NCBI GenBank assembly: GCA_900556625.1
Contig: USPQ01000005.1
Coordinates: 1-64,000, forward strand
From: an uncultured Bacteroides sp.
GTDB lineage: Bacteria; Bacteroidota; Bacteroidia; Bacteroidales; Bacteroidaceae
Length of the DNA stretch: 64,000 nt
Reading direction: 5' to 3'
Positions within the stretch are counted from its first letter, which is position 1. Each line of letters starts with the position of its first letter. The notes below the pieces were generated by a model. That model was not told where the DNA came from. It saw nothing but the letters and a program-made list of their open reading frames with translations, and ran no database searches. A program made the position numbers and the translations under genes. Shown here piece by piece: positions 24,784-33,196 of this stretch.

Positions 24784-25376
24784 CAACGTTAATGAAAGAC
24801 TGCCGACTCAAACACTTTGTATTGGTGGGTGGAACTTCATTATCCTTGCAGTTGGGGCATCGTATAAGTGTTGATTTGGATTTGTTCTCAGATTTGTCGT
24901 TCGATGAATCCGAACTGTCTTCCTATTTGGTGGAAAATTATGATTTAGAGTTGGATTTTATTTCCAGAAGTACGCTGAAAGGGGAAATTAGAGGGGTCCA
25001 GATAGACTGTATTTCGCACCAATATCCTTGGTTGTCTCCGTGTGTTGAGGAAGATGTTATCCGTTTGGCTTCTCCTGTCGATATTGCTGCTATGAAACTG
25101 AATGCTATTGCGGGCAACGGCACTCGTATAAAGGACTTTATCGATTTGGCCTATCTCTCCACTTTGCTTTCATTGGGAGAAATGCTGGAGGCCTATGAAC
25201 ATAAATATAAAGCAAATGTAATCATGCCTCTGAAGGCCCTTACATATTGGGAAGATATTAATTTTGACGAACCTATAAGAATGCTGGGCTCTGCACCTTT
25301 CAAATGGAAAAAGATAGAAAAGAGATTGTTGCAAATGCAGAAATATCCACAAAAGAGATTCGATCTTTTTCCATAA
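24738..25376 (+). CDS. AbiEii/AbiGii-like nucleotidyltransferase
   Basis: 212 residues. The N-terminal motif FVLVGGTSLSLQLGHRIS followed by DLDLFS matches the GG-S/T ... R-x-S-x-D-x-D-x-F active site of AbiEii-type (DUF1814) nucleotidyltransferases. A later AAMKLNAIAGNGTRIKDFID fits the conserved K-x-D region. Known relatives are toxins of type IV toxin-antitoxin and abortive-infection systems; MenT-type members modify tRNA. The start lies inside the preceding DUF6922-like gene. It ends 25 bp from the convergent stop of a polysaccharide glycosyltransferase, marking the right edge of the cassette. Confidence 0.85.
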   Translation: MLHKETVSPSTLELLTTLMKDCRLKHFVLVGGTSLSLQLGHRISVDLDLFSDLSFDESELSSYLVENYDLELDFISRSTLKGEIRGVQIDCISHQYPWLSPCVEEDVIRLASPVDIAAMKLNAIAGNGTRIKDFIDLAYLSTLLSLGEMLEAYEHKYKANVIMPLKALTYWEDINFDEPIRMLGSAPFKWKKIEKRLLQMQKYPQKRFDLFP

Positions 25377-25401
25377 ATCAGAGCTTTGCCCAGCGATACG
25401 G

Positions 25402-26532
25402 TTATACGTGCTTTTCTAACGCCATATTCCTATAAATATCGAGCAATGCTTTCGCACTGTTCTTCCATGAGAACAGTTTGCTGCGCTCCACTCCGCAGTC
25501 CGCTTGTTGCCGGTAAAATTCCGCATCTCCTTCCAGCTGAAGAATCTTCGCCGTGATGTCCTCCGAACTGAACGGATCAGCCAGCAAAGCCCCTTCACCC
25601 GCTATTTCGGGCATTGCCGAAGTGTTTCCGGCAATGACAGGCGTACCGCAGGCCATTGCTTCGAGCATAGGGATACCGAAACTCTCGCGAAGAGAAGGAT
25701 AAAGGAATGCGAATGCACCGCTATACAGTGCCGGAAGGTCGGTGTTCGCAATGTATCCGGGAAAACGGAGGTAGCCTTTGATGTCCGTAATCTTCTCTTC
25801 CCCCAGTATCCGGTCGATAGCGTCTTCCTTGAGATCGGCTATGAGCAGCGGGAGCTTCTTCTGCGAACGTTTCAGATAGTCACTGTACGCTTTCAGCACT
25901 CGCGGCGTATTCTTTTTCGGATCAGTATTTCCCAAGAAAAAGAGATATTCGTCCGCATCTATATACTTCCGGGTGATTTCCGGAGCTTTGGGCTGAAGAT
26001 GGAAATGGCTGTTGAATCCGTTGTATACGGCAACCAACTGTTCGTCGGACAGGTGCAGAGCATCGAGGATACGCTGACGTTCAAACTGGGAAACTGTAAT
26101 GATTTTCTTGCATTTGGGGAGTATGCGGGGCACTACCAGGCGGCGGTAATGCCATCCCATCTCCTGATATAGCGACAGGCTGGACGATTGGCGTTTCTCC
26201 AGATAAATGATGTCGTGCAGCGTCAGCACCAACGGCACGGGGCAGTTCAACGGAGCCGTATTGCTGGTACAATGCAACAAGTCGGGGCGGATGCGCTTCA
26301 CCGCTCGCGGAAGAGCCACCTGTTCCCACAGCGGATAGGTAGGGCATTTCAGTTCGATGACGTGCATATTCTCCGAACTCTTCAGGCATTTGTCTTCACC
26401 GGGACTGACGAAAATGAAATACTCGTTTTCGTGATCCATCTTCTGTAACTCACGGATTGTTTCAAGAGCGACGAAATCCATTCCATGTTTGTTGGGGCGG
26501 AAGATGCGCTGTGCTTCAATGGCTATTTTCAT
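25402..26532 (-). CDS. Glycosyltransferase family 4, last gene of the upstream polysaccharide half
   Basis: 376 residues, soluble GT-B enzyme. N-terminal MKIAIEAQRIFRPNKHGMD; C-terminal donor half with FLGNTDPKKNTPRVL and the catalytic Glu region SLRESFGIPMLEAMACGTPV. These features place it with mannosyl/rhamnosyl-type GT4 enzymes. It is the last gene before the opposite-strand cassette and is separated by 24 bp from the preceding GT2 gene. Function: one sugar transfer in repeat-unit assembly; the exact donor is unknown. Confidence 0.9.
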   Translation of the reverse strand: MKIAIEAQRIFRPNKHGMDFVALETIRELQKMDHENEYFIFVSPGEDKCLKSSENMHVIELKCPTYPLWEQVALPRAVKRIRPDLLHCTSNTAPLNCPVPLVLTLHDIIYLEKRQSSSLSLYQEMGWHYRRLVVPRILPKCKKIITVSQFERQRILDALHLSDEQLVAVYNGFNSHFHLQPKAPEITRKYIDADEYLFFLGNTDPKKNTPRVLKAYSDYLKRSQKKLPLLIADLKEDAIDRILGEEKITDIKGYLRFPGYIANTDLPALYSGAFAFLYPSLRESFGIPMLEAMACGTPVIAGNTSAMPEIAGEGALLADPFSSEDITAKILQLEGDAEFYRQQADCGVERSKLFSWKNSAKALLDIYRNMALEKHV

Positions 26533-26556
26533 TGCTTCTTGTTTGGGATAATGTGT

Positions 26557-27756
26557 TTATGAATGAGAGTGATGTTCACCGTGCTCTGTATGGATGAACT
26601 TCTTATTTGCTCCTTTAAGTTTGAATAAATTGCCTGTCATGGTGACAGCCAGCATGGGTACCTTCATGATGGCTTTCCCTACCTCTTTGGTAAACAGTTG
26701 CCCTCCCGGTACGGGTAGAATCATGGCGGAGACCTGTGCTACCGACAGAATCCACCATTTGATGGCCATCGTCCATTCATTTCCTCCATTGCGCAGGCTC
26801 ATGACAAGACCGATAACGGTGAAAACGAAAGTCAGTCCGAACACTCCTGCCAGCTGTATCAGGCGGGGAGGCAGCATCCATTGGAATATCTTGTCGCAAT
26901 AGTCTATATTGCCTTGCAGCAGGGCTTTCGGCAGGTGGGGCAACGAAGCGCGGAGTGCTCCGAACTGCGCCGCTATCCAACGTTTGCGCTGGTTGCTGAT
27001 CGCTTCTTTTTTCTGTGTCTTCTCATCGAATACAGGGAGGTCGTTCAGATAGACTGTATGGATCCGCTGCTGCAACAGCATGGATTCCAGTTCTTTGTCT
27101 TCGCCTGCCGTTTGCAGGTATTGCACATTCTGTTGAAACCATTTTGCATCAAAGGCCATTCCCGAGCCGGATAACCCGGCGGAAAGTCCGAGTGCGTTGT
27201 GCCCGCTGCGGAAGAAGCCGTTGTTGATCTCTTCGCTCGCGCTGTCCAGAATGGAGATATCGGTGTTCAGATTCTTACCTGTCCGGTGAGCCTGTATGGA
27301 TCTTACGCCACTGTCGAACGCACGGTTGATGCAGGACAGGAATTCGGGGACGGTCACGTTGTCGGCGTCCATGATAACCACTATGTCATAGAGATCGGTG
27401 TCGATGTTGTTCATGGCCATAGCCAGCGCTTTGGCTTTGGAGCTTTCCGTGTAATCCGCCATCAGTAGCCGGATGGGGAGCGTGCGTAAGGCTTCGTTCG
27501 TTTCCGGTTGCATCTGGTCGGAAATGACGACAAGGTCGAACAACTCCTTCGGATAGTCCTGCTCGAGAAAACTGCGGACCGAAGAGAGTATCACACGGTC
27601 TTCCTTGTAGGCGGGGAATAGCACGGCAATGTGCCGGAGCGTACGGGCTTCGGGATATTGGGGAGCCCGGTAGAACTTGGAAGCGATGGCGTAAAGCAGC
27701 AAGTAGCATACGCATAGCGTGAGGGGGATGTAGAGAACCCAGTCAATGATGTTCAT
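26557..27756 (-). CDS. Membrane glycosyltransferase family 2
   Basis: 399 residues. An N-terminal membrane helix (about 5-25) is followed by a GT2 domain with VLFPAYKEDRVIL, the DXD motif in VIMDADNVTV and a QRKRWIAAQ motif (Q-x-x-R-W) near residue 277, as in processive membrane GTs. Two or three C-terminal hydrophobic segments follow. The Q-x-x-R-W box suggests a polymerising or lipid-acceptor GT rather than a simple soluble enzyme. The start overlaps the preceding GT2 gene by 14 bp. A histidine-rich C-terminal tail (HTEHGEHHSHS) is odd and may bind metal. Confidence 0.87.
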   Translation of the reverse strand: MNIIDWVLYIPLTLCVCYLLLYAIASKFYRAPQYPEARTLRHIAVLFPAYKEDRVILSSVRSFLEQDYPKELFDLVVISDQMQPETNEALRTLPIRLLMADYTESSKAKALAMAMNNIDTDLYDIVVIMDADNVTVPEFLSCINRAFDSGVRSIQAHRTGKNLNTDISILDSASEEINNGFFRSGHNALGLSAGLSGSGMAFDAKWFQQNVQYLQTAGEDKELESMLLQQRIHTVYLNDLPVFDEKTQKKEAISNQRKRWIAAQFGALRASLPHLPKALLQGNIDYCDKIFQWMLPPRLIQLAGVFGLTFVFTVIGLVMSLRNGGNEWTMAIKWWILSVAQVSAMILPVPGGQLFTKEVGKAIMKVPMLAVTMTGNLFKLKGANKKFIHTEHGEHHSHS

Positions 27757-28687
27757 AGTATTCGTTTTTTTGTTCTTTTGTTTCTTTGGTGGCCGACGGA
27801 AGGATCAGTCCTGAATTGACGCCTCTGCAGACGGCCAGGAAGAGATCGAAGCGTCCTTTTAAAGCATAGAGCAGACCGTTCTTCAAGGCTGCGACAGTGC
27901 TTTGATAGAGCACGGAGCCCAGACGTGCGGCTCCCCTCAGGTTGCGGCGGGCGTAGAGCAGGCGGTTGCGGGTCAGATAATAGGTACGCAGCTGGCTGAG
28001 TTGTCCGGTACTCTGGCTTTCTTTGTGGAAGACCGTGCAGCGGGGCTCGTACCATAGCTCGTAGCCGGCACGTGTCATGCTTGTGCTCCAGTCCAGCTCT
28101 TCGTAGTACAGGAAAAAGATCTCAGGCATCATCCCCGCTTTCTCGACTACCTCACGTTTGATCATCATGGCTGCGCCATGCAGGTAGGGAGTGGGGTGGG
28201 GAGTGTCGTATTTCCCGTCATCGGGACAGCCGAACCCCAACATATGGTTGCGTAACGTGATTCGCGACAAGGGGGTGAAGCCTGCGAACTGTATGTGCTG
28301 CGGCGGGAAAGCGAAACGTATTTTCGGCGATACGCCTCCGATTTCGGGACGGCTTTCCAGCCGTTCTACCAGGCAGGAGATTGCGTCTGACTCGATATAG
28401 GTGTCGTTGTTAATGAAGAAGAGGTATTTTCCTCTTGCCGCACGGATTCCGATGTTATTGCCGCCGGAGAATCCTCTGTTTACCTCGCTGCGGATGGCGA
28501 TGACTGAGGGGTATAGTCTGGATATCTTGGCAGCCTCGTCCTCGCGCGAGGCGTTGTCTACCACAATGATCTCGTAGGTTACGGAATGCAGTTTCTCCTG
28601 TAACGATTCTATCAGCTCGCAAGTGTCTTTGAAACCATTGTAGCAGATCGTGATAAATGATATGTCCGTCCGGTGGTTGTCTGTCAT
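27743..28687 (-). CDS. Glycosyltransferase family 2 (rhamnosyltransferase-like)
   Basis: 314 residues. Opens with DISFITICYNGFKDT, then IIVVDNASREDE, GFSGGNNIGIRAARG and FINNDTYIE carrying the DXD equivalent, then FLYYEELDWSTSMTRAGY. These motifs are those of WbbL-type rhamnosyl/galactosyl GT2 enzymes. It overlaps the next gene by 14 bp and starts 5 bp after the Wzy-like gene, so it is tightly coupled in the operon. Probable role: early addition of a deoxy- or hexose sugar to the repeat unit; donor identity is inference. Confidence 0.88.
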   Translation of the reverse strand: MTDNHRTDISFITICYNGFKDTCELIESLQEKLHSVTYEIIVVDNASREDEAAKISRLYPSVIAIRSEVNRGFSGGNNIGIRAARGKYLFFINNDTYIESDAISCLVERLESRPEIGGVSPKIRFAFPPQHIQFAGFTPLSRITLRNHMLGFGCPDDGKYDTPHPTPYLHGAAMMIKREVVEKAGMMPEIFFLYYEELDWSTSMTRAGYELWYEPRCTVFHKESQSTGQLSQLRTYYLTRNRLLYARRNLRGAARLGSVLYQSTVAALKNGLLYALKGRFDLFLAVCRGVNSGLILPSATKETKEQKNEYYEHH

Positions 28688-28692
28688 TTTTT

Positions 28693-30027
28693 TTATTCGT
28701 TTGGTTCTTTAATCAGGTGCGGTTCTTGTTTCTCACTTTCCTCCGGATCTTCATTTTCCTCCGGCTCCTCACCGATGTGTTTGTCTATATAAGGTGCGGC
28801 GAGGCAGAGGGCGAAGCCTGTGTATACAGTCAGTTGGTTGGGATATTGCATCACGTCGTTGACGTAGGCGGCAATGAAGAGTCCGGCATTCATGCAAAGC
28901 CATGCCGCCGCCAGTCCTCGTAGATTCTTATTGCGTACTTTGAACATCAGGAGCCATGAACACCAGGCGAAGAGAGTGCCGTGTATGGCAAGATAAAGTA
29001 TCAGCCCCACAATTCCGGTTTCCACCCAGACGGTAATCAGCCATGAGTCGGGTGGATAAGGCATTTGTTCTTTCGAATCGAAGTTTCCCGCTTTGGCCAG
29101 CCCGATTCCGTAGCCTATCGGTTTCCTTGCCATCAGCTCCTTCATCCGCTGGCGGTTTTCGACACGCACGAGGTAGGAGGCGTCTTCGGTGGGATGGAAG
29201 GAGGAACGCATCTTATGGATATACTGGTTGCCGCTCCCGATATTGGTGTAATAGAAAAATACGAAAATGCCGATAGATATGAATATTCCCCCTAGCAACG
29301 CTTTCCAGTTCTTGGCTATGATAGTAATCATCAGCATGCCGCCCATGAGCACTCCCATAGCGGAACGGGTTCCGGAAATGCCCATGCCGTAGATACCGCA
29401 CAAGGCTATAAAAAGGAAATAGAGGCGCTTCCATCTGGAGTCGACAAAGAATGCGGAGATGGAGAAGGTGACGGCTGCCATCGCTGAGTGCACACCGTAG
29501 TTTGCCGCGTCCGAAAAACAGGAAAAGTATCGTATGCCCGACCAGATGATGTGGGTTCGCGCACCGCCGAGAACGTGCAGGAAGTAAAGGTCTTTGGTGC
29601 TGAAACCGTGATTTTTCTGCCAGTATCCTTTGAGGGTGAAGATGATGACGAACACGGACCATACGAGCAATAGCAGTTCTATGTCTTTCTTGGTACGTAT
29701 GACGACCGGAACGACAAATGCGCATATCAGGGGAATGAGCGCGTAGGGCGTGATGTTGATGTTCCATGCCTCCAACACGCAGTTGGGGTTCATGATCTCC
29801 ATGATATAGTACAACAGCCAGACGATGAACAGCCAGGTCATGATGTTTTGCCCGCGCTCCCATTCGGTGGACTTGCCGTTACTGAGCTGTATCAGGCAAA
29901 CGGTAGTGAGCAACAAGATAAGAACCATTGAGAACAGCCCTGTCTTGACGTTTACAAGCATACTTACCGCTATTAGCGCGAATTGTGCGGCAAGCAGGAT
30001 ATGGAAAGTAGTGTTCCTATTCGTCAT
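28693..30027 (-). CDS. O-antigen ligase/polymerase-like membrane protein (Wzy-like)
   Basis: 444 residues with about 10-12 hydrophobic helices and a larger extracytoplasmic loop around residues 265-315 (YIHKMRSSFHPTEDASYLVR, then RKPIGYGIG), as in the Wzy_C/O-antigen ligase superfamily. The C terminus is acidic (EEPEENEDPEESE). Role by family: polymerises lipid-linked repeat units in the periplasm or ligates glycan. Coupling to the Wzc-like gene (11-bp overlap) fits the polymerase function. Confidence 0.85.
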   Translation of the reverse strand: MTNRNTTFHILLAAQFALIAVSMLVNVKTGLFSMVLILLLTTVCLIQLSNGKSTEWERGQNIMTWLFIVWLLYYIMEIMNPNCVLEAWNINITPYALIPLICAFVVPVVIRTKKDIELLLLVWSVFVIIFTLKGYWQKNHGFSTKDLYFLHVLGGARTHIIWSGIRYFSCFSDAANYGVHSAMAAVTFSISAFFVDSRWKRLYFLFIALCGIYGMGISGTRSAMGVLMGGMLMITIIAKNWKALLGGIFISIGIFVFFYYTNIGSGNQYIHKMRSSFHPTEDASYLVRVENRQRMKELMARKPIGYGIGLAKAGNFDSKEQMPYPPDSWLITVWVETGIVGLILYLAIHGTLFAWCSWLLMFKVRNKNLRGLAAAWLCMNAGLFIAAYVNDVMQYPNQLTVYTGFALCLAAPYIDKHIGEEPEENEDPEESEKQEPHLIKEPNE

Positions 30028-32242
30028 CGTCCTCGTCTTCTGCTTCCTTTGCTTTTCTTCTGAGGTTGAATATGATTTTTTCTGTCAATGACAACTGGCT
30101 GAAGTGATAACTGAACCTGCGCAACAGGGTGTATGGCGGCAACTGTCCGGTGAAGTCTTCGGCGGCTTCACGGCTGGCGTTGGTCAGGCAGATGCGGAAA
30201 GGCACATTGCTCTTGCCCAGCTGCAACATGAGCTGCTCGCATAGTTGCTTGTCTATCGTTTTCCATCCGCGATTGGCCGGAGTCACCAGTATATTGGCGT
30301 TGGCGTCATGCAACAGGGCACTCGATATGCTGCTCTTTGACAGAGGAGGATAGGCGACGATCAGTACGTCTTCTCCTTGCGGCGTATAGAAATCCGTGAC
30401 GTTCCTTGCAAGCAGGTATTGGGTGGATGCGATGTCAAAATCTTTATTGTAGCAGATGAACTTCGTGTTCAGTTTGCGGCTTTGCATGAATCCGCAGATC
30501 AGTGTCCCGATTATGTCTTCTCCGGAATCCTCGCTGGTGCCGAACAGGTTGATGATAAACACACCGGGGGATTTCCGCTTGGTCAGGAAGCGGAGCAGGG
30601 AGTTGGTCAGCTCTCTTACGGAAAGTTGTATGTACGTTCTGGTCAGTCCTCCGTAGCGGGCGGTCGAAAGGCTGGGAACGGCACCTATCACCCTATATCC
30701 CGTCACCCGCAGGGTGCGGCTGGCGTCACGCAGTGTTCTGTCAAGCAATTCTACCAATACCAGCAAAGCTATGATAATCACGAAGATGGCAACACAGGCT
30801 GCTATGACGATCTGTTTCCGGTTGGTTGAGTTGGCTCCGATCGGATAGGTAGGCTCATTGAGGACTTTCAGCGTGGCGGAGGTCATCTCCAGATTCTTTT
30901 TCCTCAATAAAGCTTCGTTGTAACTTTGCAGGACGGTCAGGTAGCTGCGTTCCGTGAAGTTGATGCTACGTTCTTTCTGCTTGATGGTGGTACCCACAGG
31001 TGCGAAGAATACGTAACGGTTGTTCAAGTCGCGACGGGCGCTTTGTACGATTTTCAGTTCGGCTTTCGCCTTCTCGTAGAGCAATGTCTGTTCCAGCCAT
31101 TGGTCGATGATATTGGTGCGCGACGCACCTTCTTTGGTATATTTGTGACCTACGTATGAGGTGGTCAGGGCGTTCAGTTCTTGTTTAAGCTCGTTCAACC
31201 GCTTTTTGTCTCCTTCCAGCGAATGGAGGTCTTTCTTGTTGGAATCGGTCATTGCTTCGGCTTCCGATATCTTGCCGGTGATGTTGGAGGCTTCGCGCAG
31301 CTTGTCTACGAATTCCATGTTTCTCAGTACTTGCCTGGCGTTGCTGTCCATGTGTTTTTCCAACTCTTTGAGCATGGACGCGGTGCTGTTGAATGCGAAA
31401 AGCGCATCCTGTTCTCTCAGCTCGAATTCCTTGCTGATGGCGGCTATTTCCTTGGTCTCGTCGAGGTAGTTGATAATGCGTTTTTGTACATTATACTTCG
31501 TCAGGTCTTCTTCTTCCGCTCTCAGTTGCTTGCCGATACGTTTCAGTTCTTCTTCGAAATACTTGATCACTTTGTCCGTCTCTCCGTAACGGATACGGCG
31601 GTATTCCTCGACAAACTCGTGCATCAGGATACTTACGGTGTTGTAGGCGATACCCGGATCACCGGAAGTATAGCTGATGTCCAGCAGGTCACTGGTGAGG
31701 CGGCGCTGTACCTTTACGTTTTTCAGAGCACTGTAGCTGTAATAGGGATGGGAGTAATAAAAGAGCCCGTAGATGTAATTGTCTTTGTGCGGGCGCATAT
31801 ATGCTTCCAGATTGGCTACTGTCTTATCTTCGCTCGATTTGTCGATCAGTTTCAGTATCTCGTCTCCCGGAGGGCTGTTTTTCAGATGGTTGTATGTGTA
31901 GTTGTAGCTGGCAGGGGTGATTCCGTCATTCTCTTTTTCCGGATTTCCTTTGATCAGTATGCGGGCGAACAATCGCAGACTGACTCTTTTCAGCGTACTT
32001 TCGGCCTGCATGATACTGATGAGGTTGTCCATGGAGTTCTGCACGGTTGCCCAATCGGTGCGTTTGTCACTTTCGAGGTTGTAGCCCGAAGCAACTCCTG
32101 TGTAAAGGGTTGCTTTCACATCATACCCGCCTCGCATATGGCGTGTGTAATAAATGACCAGTAATGTGAAGAGAGTGGTCCCTATCAGTATCAGCCAACG
32201 ATGCCGAAATAGGGTCCGTATGATGGAAATGATGAGATTCAT
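30017..32242 (-). CDS. Wzz/Wzc-like polysaccharide co-polymerase with degenerate kinase domain
   Basis: 741 residues. A membrane helix at about 15-35, a large periplasmic Wzz/GNVR-type region with long coiled coils (about 225-420), a second helix (IVIAACVAIFVIIIALLVLV, about 480-500), then a C-terminal Rossmann-like domain. In true BY-kinases this domain holds a Walker A GxxxxGK(S/T); here the aligned stretch reads FGTSEDSGEDIIG with no Lys, Walker A' is not evident (FICYNKDFD), and there is no Tyr-rich tail but an acidic DEDDDE end. It probably controls chain length without kinase activity. It lies between the TolC-like and Wzy-like genes. Confidence 0.87.
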   Translation of the reverse strand: MNLIISIIRTLFRHRWLILIGTTLFTLLVIYYTRHMRGGYDVKATLYTGVASGYNLESDKRTDWATVQNSMDNLISIMQAESTLKRVSLRLFARILIKGNPEKENDGITPASYNYTYNHLKNSPPGDEILKLIDKSSEDKTVANLEAYMRPHKDNYIYGLFYYSHPYYSYSALKNVKVQRRLTSDLLDISYTSGDPGIAYNTVSILMHEFVEEYRRIRYGETDKVIKYFEEELKRIGKQLRAEEEDLTKYNVQKRIINYLDETKEIAAISKEFELREQDALFAFNSTASMLKELEKHMDSNARQVLRNMEFVDKLREASNITGKISEAEAMTDSNKKDLHSLEGDKKRLNELKQELNALTTSYVGHKYTKEGASRTNIIDQWLEQTLLYEKAKAELKIVQSARRDLNNRYVFFAPVGTTIKQKERSINFTERSYLTVLQSYNEALLRKKNLEMTSATLKVLNEPTYPIGANSTNRKQIVIAACVAIFVIIIALLVLVELLDRTLRDASRTLRVTGYRVIGAVPSLSTARYGGLTRTYIQLSVRELTNSLLRFLTKRKSPGVFIINLFGTSEDSGEDIIGTLICGFMQSRKLNTKFICYNKDFDIASTQYLLARNVTDFYTPQGEDVLIVAYPPLSKSSISSALLHDANANILVTPANRGWKTIDKQLCEQLMLQLGKSNVPFRICLTNASREAAEDFTGQLPPYTLLRRFSYHFSQLSLTEKIIFNLRRKAKEAEDEDDDE

Positions 32243-32253
32243 ATCTTAGTCTT

Positions 32254-33000
32254 TTATTTTCGTATAATGGGCGTGCGTGAAATAATTTCAAGCATCATGA
32301 GACTCTTGGTTAACTCGAACTTGCTCTTCTCATATGCTTCACGGGCTTGCGACTGCCTTTCCTTGTCTGTCGCCAAGTCGGTGGATTCGATGGTTCCGTT
32401 AGCAAAATTCTTTTCGGAAATCTCATATTGCACGTTCGCCAGCACCAGACCCTCGCTTCGCATCTGAAGGACTTTGATCTGTGATGTGGCCATCGCGTAC
32501 ATTTCGATTATGTTCTTCTTGATCTCATCGTATTTGATTTCCCGCTCAAGCTCCGCGCTCTTCAGATTGAGCTTCTGACGACTGACACGCGCCTTGAGGT
32601 CAAACAGGTCGTCCAATGGGATGCTGACTCCCGCTCCTACCGTATATCCGTTCTGGGCTTGGGTGGAGTAGGTGGGGTATGGCTCTACGTAAACGTCTGT
32701 ATAGGTGGATTCATTGCCGAAAGTACCGTATTGGTAGCTTCCCCGCAGACTGAAGAATCCGAGAAATGCACGCTTTTCTTTCGCCAGCAGTTTGCGCTCT
32801 ACCGCCGCTTTGACATCTGCCATCTCATAGATGGGATTGTCTTTGGCATTTTCAAACAGGACGGAGAGTGGGGGAAGAGTGATATTGCTGTAATCTTCTT
32901 CGCTTAATTGAGTATAATCACTGACCTCTTGCGCAACGATCGGTGTGTTGGAGGTGAATAAAAGGAGTAATCCTAAACAGCTATATATAATTTGTTTCAT
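32254..33000 (-). CDS. Half-length TolC-family outer-membrane protein, first gene of the polysaccharide operon
   Basis: 248 residues with a signal peptide ending near VAQ (residue 24). The remainder has one amphipathic TolC repeat: a beta-hairpin-like segment (LRGSYQYGTF and VGAGVSIPL) and then long coiled-coil helices (roughly 135-240; ARVSRQKLNLKSAELEREI). TolC/OEP proteins are normally 420-480 residues with two such repeats. This one has one repeat and reaches a natural stop, so it could be a genuine half-size form that would need twice the subunits per channel. As the first gene before the co-polymerase, it is a candidate outer-membrane export partner. No SLBB-type Wza gene is seen in the window. 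Confidence 0.75.
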   Translation of the reverse strand: MKQIIYSCLGLLLLFTSNTPIVAQEVSDYTQLSEEDYSNITLPPLSVLFENAKDNPIYEMADVKAAVERKLLAKEKRAFLGFFSLRGSYQYGTFGNESTYTDVYVEPYPTYSTQAQNGYTVGAGVSIPLDDLFDLKARVSRQKLNLKSAELEREIKYDEIKKNIIEMYAMATSQIKVLQMRSEGLVLANVQYEISEKNFANGTIESTDLATDKERQSQAREAYEKSKFELTKSLMMLEIISRTPIIRK

Positions 33001-33052
33001 AAAATAACCCTGTTATTTGCTTCTGCTGTGTTCTGTTGTGACATAGCTTGCG

Positions 33053-33060
33053 CAAATATA
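33053..33060 (-). promoter_or_regulatory. -7 promoter box of the upstream polysaccharide operon
   Basis: Minus-strand TATATTTG matches TAnnTTTG, 53 bp before the ATG at 33000. The closely spaced minus-strand genes down to 25402 could all be read from here. Confidence 0.6.
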
Positions 33061-33125
33061 AGGATTAATTTCATTTATGGACAGTCTTTTGTTGTCAATT
33101 TTGCATTCTTTCTTGTTAATTTGTG

Positions 33126-33196
33126 CTAGAAGGGCCCTGACATTGGAACTAGAAGGCCTCCGTCACGTTGAACTAGAAGGCCTCCGTCATGTTGAA
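33126..33196. repeat. Three tandem 24-bp copies at the 3' end of the Omp85-like gene
   Basis: Copies start at 33126 (diverged, 23 bp), 33149 and 33173, each beginning CTAGAAGG. The rightmost copy holds the last codons and stop of the minus-strand barrel gene; the other two lie past its stop. Confidence 0.85.
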
